Below are positions 8,385 through 17,377 of a stretch of DNA of 64,000 bases, one piece after another. The translations under genes were made by a program, and so were the position numbers. Every line of letters starts with the position of its first letter. Position 1 is the first letter of the stretch. This stretch comes from an uncultured SAR116 cluster alpha proteobacterium (GTDB lineage Bacteria > Pseudomonadota > Alphaproteobacteria > Puniceispirillales > Marisalimonadaceae): NCBI GenBank assembly GCA_902618025.1, contig CACMYY010000002.1:81153-145152 (forward strand), in the 5' to 3' direction. The notes below the pieces were generated by a model. It searched no databases. It saw only the letters and a list, made by a program, of their open reading frames with translations, and was not told the DNA's origin.

Positions 8385-9590
8385 ATGCTTAACTCAGACT
8401 ATAACAATTTAAAGGATTGGATGTTTGGAAAATTGACATCTCTTTTGGAAAATACTGAGCCTAATCCTAAATATCCAGTTTTAAAAATGTCGTTGGGTGA
8501 ACCTACATTAGGAGTGCCAAACTTCACTAAAAAAATCTTAGATCTGAATTATAACGATTGGGCAAAATACCCACCAAGTGAAGCAATACCAACTTATGGG
8601 GATAGTATATTAAATTATATAAAAAGAAGGTATCCAACTGCAGACAAACTTATAGAATTAAATAGAAACATAGTTCCCGTTCCCGGAACAAGAGAACCAT
8701 TACATCTAGTAGGTTTGCTGGCAAAGGATTTAAAAGTCGGAGAAACAACAGCTCTTATAACTAATCCATTTTATCATGCTTGGCTAGCAGGTAGTATATC
8801 AAGTGGGTCAAAAACATATTGGTTAAACGCTTTACCGGAAAATAATTATTTACCAAAAATTTCAAATTTACCTGAAAAACTTTTAAAGTCATCGGTCATT
8901 ATGTATATTTGTTCCCCATCGAATCCACACGGGAGTGTTGCTAGTATTGATTATTTAAGAAACGCTATTTTACTTGCTAGAAAATATAAATTTATTTTAG
9001 CAATTGATGAGTGTTATGGTGATATATATAGAATGAATAAACCTAAGCCACCTGGTGGTTTAGAGGCAGCAGCAAGTATAGGAAAAAGTCTAGAAAATTT
9101 AATTATTTTTAATTCTTTATCTAAAAGAAGTAATGCTTGTGGAATGAGAGCAGGGTTCATAGCTGGAGATGAGAATATAATTGAAAACTATAAGTTATTA
9201 GTATCCAACGGTGCTTCTCCTGTGCCAATACCTATTCAGAAAGTAGCTAGCGCATTATATGATGATGATCATCATCATAATAAAGCTTGTTTGCATTACG
9301 ACAAAAATTTTGAAATTGTAGAAAAATATTTAAAGCCTTTCTATAAGGATTTTAAAATTCCAGATGGAGGTTTCTTCCTTTGGTTAAAAGTTAATGACGA
9401 TCAAAAAGCAACAAAAATTTTGTGGAATAAATTTTCAATAAAAGTTATGCCAGGGAGTTTTATGGCAAAAGAGGTTAACGGCTTTAATCCGGGTAAAGGT
9501 TTTTTGCGAATATCATTAGTCGACAAAAAAGAAATTATTGAGGAAACAATGAAACGTATCTGTTCGTACTTAAAAACTGATGAGATTTAA
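8385..9590 (+). CDS. Class I aminotransferase, DapC-like (succinyldiaminopimelate transaminase)
   Basis: 401 residues of PLP fold-type I. The Schiff-base Lys is 247 in NSLSKRSNACGMRAGF and the preceding AIDECYGDIY segment holds the PLP-ring Asp and the Tyr. The N-terminal pattern (LKMSLGEPTLGVP) and the SNACGMR context resemble the alphaproteobacterial aminotransferase annotated as DapC, which makes N-succinyl-LL-2,6-diaminopimelate. DapF is encoded at 19139 and Asd at 29361, so other lysine/DAP steps are nearby. Substrate assignment is by resemblance, and other class I amino acid aminotransferases remain possible. ftsK follows after 15 bases. Confidence 0.65.
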   Translation: MLNSDYNNLKDWMFGKLTSLLENTEPNPKYPVLKMSLGEPTLGVPNFTKKILDLNYNDWAKYPPSEAIPTYGDSILNYIKRRYPTADKLIELNRNIVPVPGTREPLHLVGLLAKDLKVGETTALITNPFYHAWLAGSISSGSKTYWLNALPENNYLPKISNLPEKLLKSSVIMYICSPSNPHGSVASIDYLRNAILLARKYKFILAIDECYGDIYRMNKPKPPGGLEAAASIGKSLENLIIFNSLSKRSNACGMRAGFIAGDENIIENYKLLVSNGASPVPIPIQKVASALYDDDHHHNKACLHYDKNFEIVEKYLKPFYKDFKIPDGGFFLWLKVNDDQKATKILWNKFSIKVMPGSFMAKEVNGFNPGKGFLRISLVDKKEIIEETMKRICSYLKTDEI

Positions 9591-9605
9591 AAATAGGCTT
9601 TTTTG

Positions 9606-11996
9606 ATGAATAATAAAGAGCAGTTAATAAACAATACTAGTTTATATATGAAGATAACTAATAAAATCCTATTTTTAATTCTCTTTATTACCTCAATATC
9701 ATCATTATTAATTTTATTTTCATTCGATCCAGAAGATTCTGGGTGGGGTATTATTTCTGAAAATGAAGTAAGAAATTTATATGGTAAAATAGGTGCTTAT
9801 TTATCTGGTTTGGTAATAAGAGAGTTTGGTCTTTTACCTGGATTATTACTTTCAATACTTTTATTTATCTGGTCATTAAAATTTTTTAATGGAAATAAGA
9901 TTAGATTTTTTAAAATTAAATTTTTATCTATCATTTTTATGATTTTCTTTAGTTCTTTAGGTGGTAGTTATTTTGAGACTCAATTAACTCAAACATTAGA
10001 TTTAAATTTGCCAATTATAAGTCAAAATGGATTGTCAGAATGGTTCTTTCTTATTTTTACTACAAAAGGTTCACAACTTATTAATGTCAGCATCGAAGTA
10101 TTTAGTTTATTTTTAGGTGTTACCTCAGGGATTATTTCTCTAGCCTTTTTTGTTTTGGCATCATCTATAAGTTCTGAAGAAATTAACTTTTTTAAATTTA
10201 TTTTAAGACCCATTTTTTTGCCAATAATTTGGATTTTAACAATGTTCCTTAATTTGTTTTTTTACAATGATAAAAATACTTTAGGTCACATTAGTGAACA
10301 AAAAAATAAGTATAGATTTATTAATATAATTAAAAATTATTTTTTTAAAATTAATAGTAATACCATAACAAGAAAAAAGCCTAGTGTTCGAAAAAATCCA
10401 ATATTAATTAAAAATATGGATAAAAGTGAGCAGCTTAAAAAGAAAAAAGAGGGAAATTACAATTCTTATCAAAGTGACTTACCAATAGGTTCTGAAAGTG
10501 GATTTGTATTGCCCTCAGAAAAGCTGTTAAGAGACTTTAGAGAAGAGATTAACCCTCCAAGTAAAGAAACTCTAGACATGAATGCTAAAGTTCTTGAAGG
10601 AGTTTTGTCAGATTATTCAATTAATGGAAATATTGAGTCAGTTAGGTATGGCCCAGTTGTAACTAGATATGATTTGCAACCAGCACCAGGTTTAAGAAGT
10701 CAAAGAGTCATATCACTGGCAGATGATATAGCAAGGTCAATGTCAGTTGAGGCGGTTAGAGTGGCTATGGTACCAGGACAAAACGTTATAGGTATAGAGT
10801 TACCTAACAAATCTAGAGAAACAGTAATTTTAAGAAATATTTTAGAACATCAAGAGTTTCAAAATAGCAATTTTAGTCTTCCTGTTTGTCTTGGAAAAAA
10901 TATTGCAGGTTATCCTGTAGTTGCTGATTTAGCAAGAATGCCCCACTTATTAGTTGCAGGCACAACAGGTTCAGGAAAATCTGTTGGTATAAACGCGATG
11001 ATATTGTCTCTACTTTATAAACATACTCCAGATACTTGCAGATTAATAATGATTGATCCTAAAATGTTAGAATTATCAGTTTATGATGGTATTCCCCATT
11101 TATTAACTCCTGTAGTAACTGATCCCAAAAAAGCAATTATTGCTCTAAAATGGGCTGTTCGTGAAATGGAAACGCGATACATGTCAATGAGCAAACTTGG
11201 TGTCAGAAATATAGACAATTACAACGAAAGATTAATTGAAGCTAGAAAAAAGGGTGAAATTCTCTCTAAAAATATTCAAGTAGGCTTCGATCCTGAAACC
11301 GGACAACCCATATTTGAAGATCAACAAATAAGTCTTACACCATTACCATTTATAGTTATAATTATCGATGAAGTAGCAGATTTAATGTTAGTTGCTGGCA
11401 AAGATATAGAAGCTGCAGTGCAAAGACTGGCACAAATGGCAAGAGCTGCAGGTATTCACGTTGTTATGGCTACACAAAGACCTTCAGTTGATGTTATTAC
11501 TGGCACAATTAAGGCAAATTTTCCTACAAGAATTTCATTTCAAGTTACAAGCAAAATTGATAGCCGAACAATATTAGGAGAACAAGGTGCAGAGCAGCTC
11601 CTTGGTCGAGGAGACATGCTTTATATGGCAGGTGGAGGTAAAGTAACGCGGGTTCATGGACCATTTGTAGAAGATAGTGAGGTAGAGAAGGTTACAAAAT
11701 TTTTATCTGATCAGTCTATTCCAGACTATGATGACAGTATAACTGAAGAACCAGAAAATCCTATGGCAAATGATACTCATCATCTTCAAAGCAATCAAAG
11801 TAACAAAGACGAATTGTATGATGAAGCATTAGCATTAGTTATAAGAGAAAGAAGAGCAAGTACTTCATTTATTCAAAGGCATTTAAAAATAGGTTATAAT
11901 CGGGCAGCCACAATTATAGAAAAAATGGAAGACAACAATGTTATTTCCAAACCAGGTCGTGCTGGAAAAAGAGAAGTTTTGATTGAGGAAAATTAG
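9606..11996 (+). CDS. ftsK: DNA translocase FtsK
   Basis: I start at ATG 9606; an in-frame TTG at 9603 directly precedes it. The 796-residue protein has an N-terminal membrane part with several hydrophobic segments (about 17-215), a short linker, the motor domain with Walker A GTTGSGKS (Lys at about 458) and Walker B IIIDEVADLM, and a C-terminal gamma winged-helix domain (YDEALALVIRERRAS through GRAGKREVL) that reads oriented chromosome sequences. It pumps DNA at the division septum and activates XerCD dimer resolution. The linker is short compared with E. coli FtsK, as expected of a small genome. lolA follows with no gap. Confidence 0.95.
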   Translation: MNNKEQLINNTSLYMKITNKILFLILFITSISSLLILFSFDPEDSGWGIISENEVRNLYGKIGAYLSGLVIREFGLLPGLLLSILLFIWSLKFFNGNKIRFFKIKFLSIIFMIFFSSLGGSYFETQLTQTLDLNLPIISQNGLSEWFFLIFTTKGSQLINVSIEVFSLFLGVTSGIISLAFFVLASSISSEEINFFKFILRPIFLPIIWILTMFLNLFFYNDKNTLGHISEQKNKYRFINIIKNYFFKINSNTITRKKPSVRKNPILIKNMDKSEQLKKKKEGNYNSYQSDLPIGSESGFVLPSEKLLRDFREEINPPSKETLDMNAKVLEGVLSDYSINGNIESVRYGPVVTRYDLQPAPGLRSQRVISLADDIARSMSVEAVRVAMVPGQNVIGIELPNKSRETVILRNILEHQEFQNSNFSLPVCLGKNIAGYPVVADLARMPHLLVAGTTGSGKSVGINAMILSLLYKHTPDTCRLIMIDPKMLELSVYDGIPHLLTPVVTDPKKAIIALKWAVREMETRYMSMSKLGVRNIDNYNERLIEARKKGEILSKNIQVGFDPETGQPIFEDQQISLTPLPFIVIIIDEVADLMLVAGKDIEAAVQRLAQMARAAGIHVVMATQRPSVDVITGTIKANFPTRISFQVTSKIDSRTILGEQGAEQLLGRGDMLYMAGGGKVTRVHGPFVEDSEVEKVTKFLSDQSIPDYDDSITEEPENPMANDTHHLQSNQSNKDELYDEALALVIRERRASTSFIQRHLKIGYNRAATIIEKMEDNNVISKPGRAGKREVLIEEN

Positions 11997-12611
11997 TTGA
12001 AGATTTTAAACATTAATTTAAAGACAACTTTATATTTCTTTATAATATTTTTTGGCACATCAATATTCGCTTATGAAAAAGATCAACTTGTATTTTTAAA
12101 AATTGAAAATTTTTTTAAAAACTTAAAAACTTTAGAAGCAAATTTTATTCAGGTAGGACCTACTGGAGATATCAGTAATGGAAAAATTTACTTAGACTTA
12201 CCAGGTAAGTTGAGAATAGATTATGAGAAACCAAAAAATCTTCTCATAACCTCTAAAGGATTTTGGATTGTAATCCAAGACCGAGACAACAGATCAACTA
12301 ATAACATTCCCGTTAGAAGCTCACCTTTCTCGATTTTGTTACAAGATAAATCCATATTTAATAATGAAAATTTTAAAATTAAACTCAGTATTACATCTGG
12401 CATAATATCTTTAGAAATTAAAAGCAAAGAAAATGATAAGTTAGAGACCCTTATTTTAGAATTTTCAGAGAAACCCTTTAACTTGAAAAAATGGATTATC
12501 TTAGATACTTTTGGAGAAAAAACTACCGTATTAATTCAAGATGCAAAATACAATAATAATTTATCATATCTTCTATTTTTCCCAATTGATTTCCCTGAAT
12601 CAACTAATTGA
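11997..12611 (+). CDS. lolA: Outer-membrane lipoprotein carrier LolA
   Basis: 204 residues. The start is TTG at 11997, immediately after the ftsK stop (TAG then TTG), so translation is probably coupled. An N-terminal signal peptide is followed by a likely cleavage after Ala 25 (TSIFA-YEKD). The mature part has LolA hallmarks: KTLEANFIQ near the start, then NGKIYLDLPGKLRIDYEKP, the strand pair that forms the half-barrel. It ferries lipoproteins across the periplasm from LolCDE to the outer membrane. The ftsK-lolA neighbourhood is typical of alphaproteobacteria, where xthA often follows; here a glycan island intervenes. Confidence 0.9.
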   Translation: MKILNINLKTTLYFFIIFFGTSIFAYEKDQLVFLKIENFFKNLKTLEANFIQVGPTGDISNGKIYLDLPGKLRIDYEKPKNLLITSKGFWIVIQDRDNRSTNNIPVRSSPFSILLQDKSIFNNENFKIKLSITSGIISLEIKSKENDKLETLILEFSEKPFNLKKWIILDTFGEKTTVLIQDAKYNNNLSYLLFFPIDFPESTN

Positions 12612-12621
12612 GTAGAATGCA

Positions 12622-14562
12622 ATGTCTATTAACGACCTATTTAAAAAAGCAAATAAGTTATTCACTCAAAATAATCACATTGAGGGACTTAAAATTTACA
12701 AAGATATTTTATTAAAATATCCAAAAAATATTAGGCTTTTCGAAGAGGTGAAAAAGACAACTAAAAAATATAAAAAAATTATTAACCAAACTATTTCTGA
12801 TAAAGAGATTTCTCGTTTTTTTAACATGCAAATAGAGGATCAAGGTGCAACAGTAATAAAATATTTAAATACGTTGTATACAAAAAACCAGAATGATATT
12901 TTAGTTATAAGTTTACTTGGTACTTTTTATTCTTTGGAAAAAAATTATGATAAAGCCATTTATTTTCAAAAAATGTCTATAGAAAAAGCACCATTTGAAA
13001 TATCTTTTTATCAAAACCTATCAGTAACTTTAAGACAAAAGGACAAAAATCTTGATGCTTTGTCATTGTTATATTTCGCAAAAATTTTGTCTTTAAATAA
13101 TAAATTAATAGATTTTGAAATAGCAAAATTACAAACACTAATAAAGAATTATAAAGCTTCAGATTTTATATTTTCTAATCTAATTAAAGATAAAGATTTA
13201 ACAGAAGAAATTATTCATCATTATTGTATGAATTTAATTGATTGGAAAAAAGAAAGTCAGGCAATTTCATTTTTAAAAAAATTTGACAATTATCCTGAAA
13301 CAAAAAATCTTTTGTTGGGGTTAGCGAATTATAAATTAAATAATTTTGAAACTGCTAAGGCATGTTTTTTAGAAGTAATAAAAGTTAATAGAAATAGTTT
13401 CGTTGCTTATTCGCACTTAGGAAACTGTTATTTAGGGTTAGGCTGTTTAGATAAAGCTGAGAACTGTCAAAAAGAATCTCTCAAAATCAAACCGAAAAAC
13501 AACATAGCTATGAATAATTTAGGAGCGTTTTGGTATTTTACTGGAAACAGTAAAAAAGCGGAGAAAATATTTATTGAATCAATAAAAGAAAATACCAATA
13601 ATCATGAAGCTAAGTATTTTTTAGCTTTATGCCAATTGGCGAAATCGAATTATGAAGAAGGATGGTTAAATTACGCATCTCGTTGGTTATATAAAAATTT
13701 TGATTCATTCATATTCAAAACTAATCTTCCAAAATTTACTTTAGATACCCATGCTAAAAATTTAATAATATGGGATGAGCAGGGTATTGGAGATACAATT
13801 TTATTTTTAAGGTTTTTAAAAGATATTAAGCCCTTAGTTAATAAAATTTATATAAGTATTGATAAGAGACTTCATCCAATTATACAGAGGCTTGAGCTGC
13901 AGATATTATTTTATGAAAAAAAAGAATTTAATCCAAATTCAAATTATTTTAGTCATCAAATGCCAATTGGAGATTTAGGTCCTTTATTTGTAAAGGATAA
14001 TAGTTATTTTTTGAAAAATAAAAACAGCTACATAAGTTCTAATAAACAAAAAAGGATTATTCTTGAGAGTAAATTAAACAAAAAAAATAAATTCAAATGT
14101 GGAATATCTTGGCACAGTGTAAACAGGAGGATAGGCTTATCAAAAAGTATAACTCTTGATGATTTAAAACCTATTCTCTCCATACCTAATATTACTTTTG
14201 TAGATTTACAATATAATGATACAAAAAAAGAAAGAGAGGATTTTTATCATAAAAGTGGAATTGAAATAAATAAGATCAATGATTTAGACAATTTCGAAGA
14301 TATTGATGGTGTTATATCATTAATAGATATATGTGATTTTGTAATAACAATAAGTAATTCTAATGCTCATTTCTCTGGTGCATTAGGTAAAGAAACTTTT
14401 TTATTATTACCCAAAGGCAAAGGTAAATTATGGTATTGGACGTCATCATACAATAAAAGTATCTGGTATCCATCAGTTGAAATAATTGAGCAAGAAGAAC
14501 CAGGATCTTGGGATAAGGTAATAAAAACCCTAAGACAAAAAGTAAAGGAAAAGGTTAGATGA
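12622..14562 (+). CDS. TPR protein with C-terminal GT9/heptosyltransferase-like domain
   Basis: 646 residues. About the first 360 are tetratricopeptide repeats; a clear repeat pair covers SYSHLGNCYLGLGCLDKAE and MNNLGAFWYFTGNSKKAE style helices. From about 380 the sequence changes to a glycosyltransferase-B-like domain: LIIWDEQGIGDTILFLRFL, then FKCGISWHS, then DFVITISNSNAHFSGALGKE and a closing WYPSVEIIEQ segment. Proteins of this layout occur in polysaccharide and protein-glycosylation loci. There is no signal peptide, so it is probably cytoplasmic. It overlaps the next glycosyltransferase by four bases (ATGA), suggesting coupled expression. Acceptor and donor are unknown. Confidence 0.75.
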   Translation: MSINDLFKKANKLFTQNNHIEGLKIYKDILLKYPKNIRLFEEVKKTTKKYKKIINQTISDKEISRFFNMQIEDQGATVIKYLNTLYTKNQNDILVISLLGTFYSLEKNYDKAIYFQKMSIEKAPFEISFYQNLSVTLRQKDKNLDALSLLYFAKILSLNNKLIDFEIAKLQTLIKNYKASDFIFSNLIKDKDLTEEIIHHYCMNLIDWKKESQAISFLKKFDNYPETKNLLLGLANYKLNNFETAKACFLEVIKVNRNSFVAYSHLGNCYLGLGCLDKAENCQKESLKIKPKNNIAMNNLGAFWYFTGNSKKAEKIFIESIKENTNNHEAKYFLALCQLAKSNYEEGWLNYASRWLYKNFDSFIFKTNLPKFTLDTHAKNLIIWDEQGIGDTILFLRFLKDIKPLVNKIYISIDKRLHPIIQRLELQILFYEKKEFNPNSNYFSHQMPIGDLGPLFVKDNSYFLKNKNSYISSNKQKRIILESKLNKKNKFKCGISWHSVNRRIGLSKSITLDDLKPILSIPNITFVDLQYNDTKKEREDFYHKSGIEINKINDLDNFEDIDGVISLIDICDFVITISNSNAHFSGALGKETFLLLPKGKGKLWYWTSSYNKSIWYPSVEIIEQEEPGSWDKVIKTLRQKVKEKVR

Positions 14563-15257
14563 GTGATATTGTAGATATTGTAGTAGGCTTTGATCAGCGC
14601 GAAGCTGTGGCTTATCATGCGTTTACCCAAAGTGTGATTGAGAAAAGTTCTATTCCAATAAGGTTTTTGCCTTTGAATATAAACTCTTTATCAAATTATA
14701 AAGAAACCCATCAAGATGGTAGTAATGAATTTATTTATTCTCGATTTTTAGTTCCATATCTTATGAATTTTAGTGGATGGGCTATTTATGCAGATGGTGA
14801 TATGGTATGCCTAGAAGATATAAAAAAATTATGGGATTTAAGAGACGATAAATATGCTATTCAAGTTGTAAAACACGACTACAAAACTAAAATTAAAAAT
14901 AAATACTGGGGTAATAAGAATGAGGATTATCCTAGAAAAAATTGGTCAAGTTTAATTTTGTGGAACTGTAACCATTCCTCTCACAAAATTTTAACTCCAG
15001 AATTCATCCAAAAACAGACTGGTGCCTTTCTTCATAGATTTAATTGGATAAAAGATAATGAAATTGGTGAAATTAACAAAGAATGGAATTGGTTGGCCAT
15101 GGAGTACGAAGAAAAAAAAGATATAAATTTAATTCATTACACTATTGGTACCCCATGTTTTAAAGAGTACTCAAATTCTTCTTTATCGTCACATTGGAAC
15201 CAATCGTTTTCTAATATGATTGATGGTCACTTTAAAAAAAATTTTTTAGATAAATAA
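14559..15257 (+). CDS. Small GT-A-type glycosyltransferase
   Basis: 232 residues. It begins with DIVVGFDQREAVAYHAF, a start typical of a GT8-like family in polysaccharide loci, and has a DGD metal/nucleotide-sugar motif at residues 79-81 (IYADGDMVCLED). FIYSRFLVPYL precedes it and a WNWLAMEY plus HYTIGTPCF segment follows; the latter probably holds the second metal ligand. The enzyme would be cytoplasmic and would add a sugar to a surface glycan or glycoprotein. It is translationally coupled to the upstream TPR-glycosyltransferase by an ATGA overlap. The specific sugar is unknown. Confidence 0.75.
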   Translation: MSDIVDIVVGFDQREAVAYHAFTQSVIEKSSIPIRFLPLNINSLSNYKETHQDGSNEFIYSRFLVPYLMNFSGWAIYADGDMVCLEDIKKLWDLRDDKYAIQVVKHDYKTKIKNKYWGNKNEDYPRKNWSSLILWNCNHSSHKILTPEFIQKQTGAFLHRFNWIKDNEIGEINKEWNWLAMEYEEKKDINLIHYTIGTPCFKEYSNSSLSSHWNQSFSNMIDGHFKKNFLDK

Positions 15258-15262
15258 TTTAT

Positions 15263-15478
15263 ATGAAAAGTTTAAATATAGATATAATTTTGGCATGGGA
15301 AGTTGGTTTAATAATTGTAATTCTAGGTCTCGCTTTGATTTTTATTGGTCTAAAGCAAGATAAAAAAAAGCCTTTTTATGATTTAGACAAAATTCCATTA
15401 ATTAAACCTACAACAAAAATATTATTTGGCGGTTTTTTTTGTATCTTTGGTTTTATTCAACTCTTACCTTTGTTATAA
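15263..15478 (+). CDS. Small two-helix membrane protein (71 aa)
   Basis: 71 residues with two hydrophobic segments (about 14-29, VGLIIVILGLALIFIG, and about 52-70, ILFGGFFCIFGFIQLLPLL) joined by a charged loop (KQDKKKPFYDLDKIP). This predicts a hairpin in the inner membrane. It is five bases after the glycosyltransferase and on the same strand, so it probably belongs to that operon. No family is recognised. A Lys-rich loop between helices would face the cytoplasm if the positive-inside rule applies. Confidence 0.6.
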   Translation: MKSLNIDIILAWEVGLIIVILGLALIFIGLKQDKKKPFYDLDKIPLIKPTTKILFGGFFCIFGFIQLLPLL

Positions 15479-15530
15479 GAATAAAAAAATTTAAAAAATT
15501 TCCTATTTGTTAATTTTAAAAGAGAAAATT

Positions 15531-15647
15531 TTGAATAGAAATCCATCTCCAAGAAATAGTAACTATGAAGAATTAATTAAAATTTACTCTGATATTACTA
15601 TACATGGAAGTTATAAGATGGTTGGTAGATTCGTTTTTTATAGTTAA
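15531..15647 (+). pseudogene. Possible N-terminal remnant of a lost gene
   Basis: A 38-codon frame from TTG 15531 (preceded by AGAG) to TAA 15645-15647 reads NRNPSPRNSNYEELIKIY and then a GSYKMVGRFVF ending. It has protein-like composition but stops abruptly and nothing in the following bases continues it. It looks like the start of a gene, possibly a methyltransferase or other glycan-island enzyme, whose remainder has been deleted. It could also be chance. Confidence 0.25.
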
Positions 15648-15675
15648 TTATTTGGCATGTCTGGAAAGGATAGAT

Positions 15676-16380
15676 TTAAATATTCATTTTTCTTATTTCA
15701 ATCAAATTGTTATTGGTTTTAGGATATTTATTACTAATTAAAGTTAGAATATTATAGTTGTATTTTTTCATTTTTTTATCGAAATAATTTTTAAAACTTA
15801 ATAAATCTTTTTTTTGTGCATCTTCAATTATGTAAATACCATCTGACTTAAGATGATCTATAGATAGTTCAAATAGATTTATAGCTGCAGAAAAAGTATG
15901 GAGTCCATCGTCAATGATCAAATTAAAATTTTCTTCATTTATTTCTTTCCACATTTTAAGGACTGATTTTTTATCTGTCTGATTTACATAAAAGGTTTTG
16001 ATTCTGGTTTCTTTAAATAATATTTTTTTATCAATATCAGCTCCATAAATTTCAGCATTTACAAAATAGTCTCTCCATGCTCTTAAACTAGCACCAGGTC
16101 TTCCTGATAAACCCATACTTGAAACTAGTTCTGGATTATTTGTACCAATTCCACACTCAAATAATTTTAAAATTTCTCCTCTACAATGATCAAATAATTT
16201 TGAATAATAACTACCGTAGGTATGAGCATTCCATCGATAGGGTTTTGAGGTTTCTTGACTTATTGTACCCTTATCTGATCCATAATGATCAAATAGGGTA
16301 TTAAGGAAATAATTAGATGATTGATAAAAATCATTAATTTTATATTCAAAAACATTTTTATTGTTATTTTGCATAAACAA
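15676..16380 (-). CDS. Class I SAM-dependent methyltransferase (glycan/macrolide-type)
   Basis: 234 residues. Characteristic segments are DHYGSDKGT near residue 31, ILKLFECGIGTNNPELVSSM (SAM-binding loop) near 70-89, GRPGASLRAWRDYF near 93-106, IYGADIDKKILF near 111-122 and NLIIDDGLHTF near 152-162. This set is typical of a family of O-methyltransferases found in polysaccharide and antibiotic loci. It is encoded on the minus strand inside an otherwise mostly plus-strand island, alone. It probably methylates a sugar of a surface glycan; that target is inferred only from the neighbours. Confidence 0.75.
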   Translation of the reverse strand: MFMQNNNKNVFEYKINDFYQSSNYFLNTLFDHYGSDKGTISQETSKPYRWNAHTYGSYYSKLFDHCRGEILKLFECGIGTNNPELVSSMGLSGRPGASLRAWRDYFVNAEIYGADIDKKILFKETRIKTFYVNQTDKKSVLKMWKEINEENFNLIIDDGLHTFSAAINLFELSIDHLKSDGIYIIEDAQKKDLLSFKNYFDKKMKKYNYNILTLISNKYPKTNNNLIEIRKMNI

Positions 16381-16464
16381 CTTGTTACATAAATATGAGC
16401 TTTATTATAATTTATTTAATATTTAATAAAATGCAAAATATAAATGTAAACCCAAGTTATTTAA

Positions 16465-16671
16465 GAAATAAAATCGTTTGAATATTATTTTGATATAGTG
16501 GTAGATTTTAAAATTGAAAATATTAGAAGAGGAGAACCTGAATTTTTACTTTTTAATATTGAAAAAGCGAATATTTTATTAAAGTGGAAGCCAAAAAGAA
16601 GCAATATAAAAACAATATTAAAAGATACATATACGTGGCAATTGGAACTTTTAAAAAAGAAATATATTTGA
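16465..16671 (+). pseudogene. C-terminal remnant of a UDP-sugar 4-epimerase (galE-like)
   Basis: No start codon is available and the frame opens after a TAA at 16462-16464, yet the 68 codons read as the tail of GalE-type NAD-dependent epimerases: FKIENIRRGEPEFLL, then FNIEKANILLKWKPKRSN, then ILKDTYTWQLELLKKKYI. In intact GalE the corresponding region is 'RRxGDxxxxxADxxKAxxxLGWxPK' followed by a Trp-Gln helix. About three quarters of the gene is missing. The TGA (16669-16671) abuts the ATG of the next gene, so the original operon junction is preserved. This marks recent gene loss in the glycan island. Confidence 0.6.
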
Positions 16672-17370
16672 ATGAAAAATTATAAATTATCTACAAGACT
16701 TTTTAGCGAAATTTTTTGGAAAACAATTTTTGGAAATACTGACTCCGAAAGTCATACCAGAAAAGAGTTACTTGAGGAGATAAATACACTTAACAAACTT
16801 CGACTGAAAGCAGAATACAATACAGGATCTATTTCTTTTGCGGGTTCATGGTCTCTATATTCATTAATTAAATATTTTGAACCTAGTAAAATTGTTGAGG
16901 TTGGAACCTTTATAGGAAAAAGCACCTGGTCTATGGCTAAAGCACTCGATGAATTACAAAATATATCTACAATTTACACTTGTGATAGTAGTAACGATCT
17001 CACAATTCCATGGAAAGGAAGAACTGAAATCAAGCAATTCAAAAAAACTACAAGTACAAGTATGTTAAACCAAATCAGTGATAAAATAGATTTTTTGTTT
17101 TTAGATGGAAGGATAAATCAAGAAGACACTAGTATTTTAAGTAATTTATTACATAGCAATAGTATTATTGTAATGGATGATTTTGAGGGAATGGAAAAAG
17201 GTGTTGCTAATTTATTCGCTTTAAGAAGAATGGAATTATTAAAAAATCATTTTCTAATATACCCATGTAAACAAAATTATCTTTATAAGTTAGGCTTTTC
17301 CTCACATTCACTCACAGCAGTCCTAATTCCAACCACACTTATTGAATTATCACGACAAGATACAGTTTAA
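16672..17370 (+). CDS. Putative SAM-dependent methyltransferase (Methyltransf_24-like)
   Basis: 232 residues. The SAM-binding first strand and glycine loop is KIVEVGTFIGKSTWSMAKAL (about 73-92). The later DKIDFLFLDGR and SIIVMDDFEG segments match strands 4 and 5 of small class I methyltransferases of the CmcI/TylF or Methyltransf_24 type. It follows directly after the galE remnant (TGA then ATG), consistent with a former sugar-modification operon. Function on a glycan is inferred from context. The adjacent minus-strand glycosyltransferase converges on it with a gap of seven bases. Confidence 0.65.
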   Translation: MKNYKLSTRLFSEIFWKTIFGNTDSESHTRKELLEEINTLNKLRLKAEYNTGSISFAGSWSLYSLIKYFEPSKIVEVGTFIGKSTWSMAKALDELQNISTIYTCDSSNDLTIPWKGRTEIKQFKKTTSTSMLNQISDKIDFLFLDGRINQEDTSILSNLLHSNSIIVMDDFEGMEKGVANLFALRRMELLKNHFLIYPCKQNYLYKLGFSSHSLTAVLIPTTLIELSRQDTV

Positions 17371-17377
17371 AAATTTA

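Noticed and set aside
9262..9279. Palindrome of GAT and ATC repeats
   Set aside because: Lies within the DapC-like coding region and encodes a run of Asp and His; likely codon coincidence.
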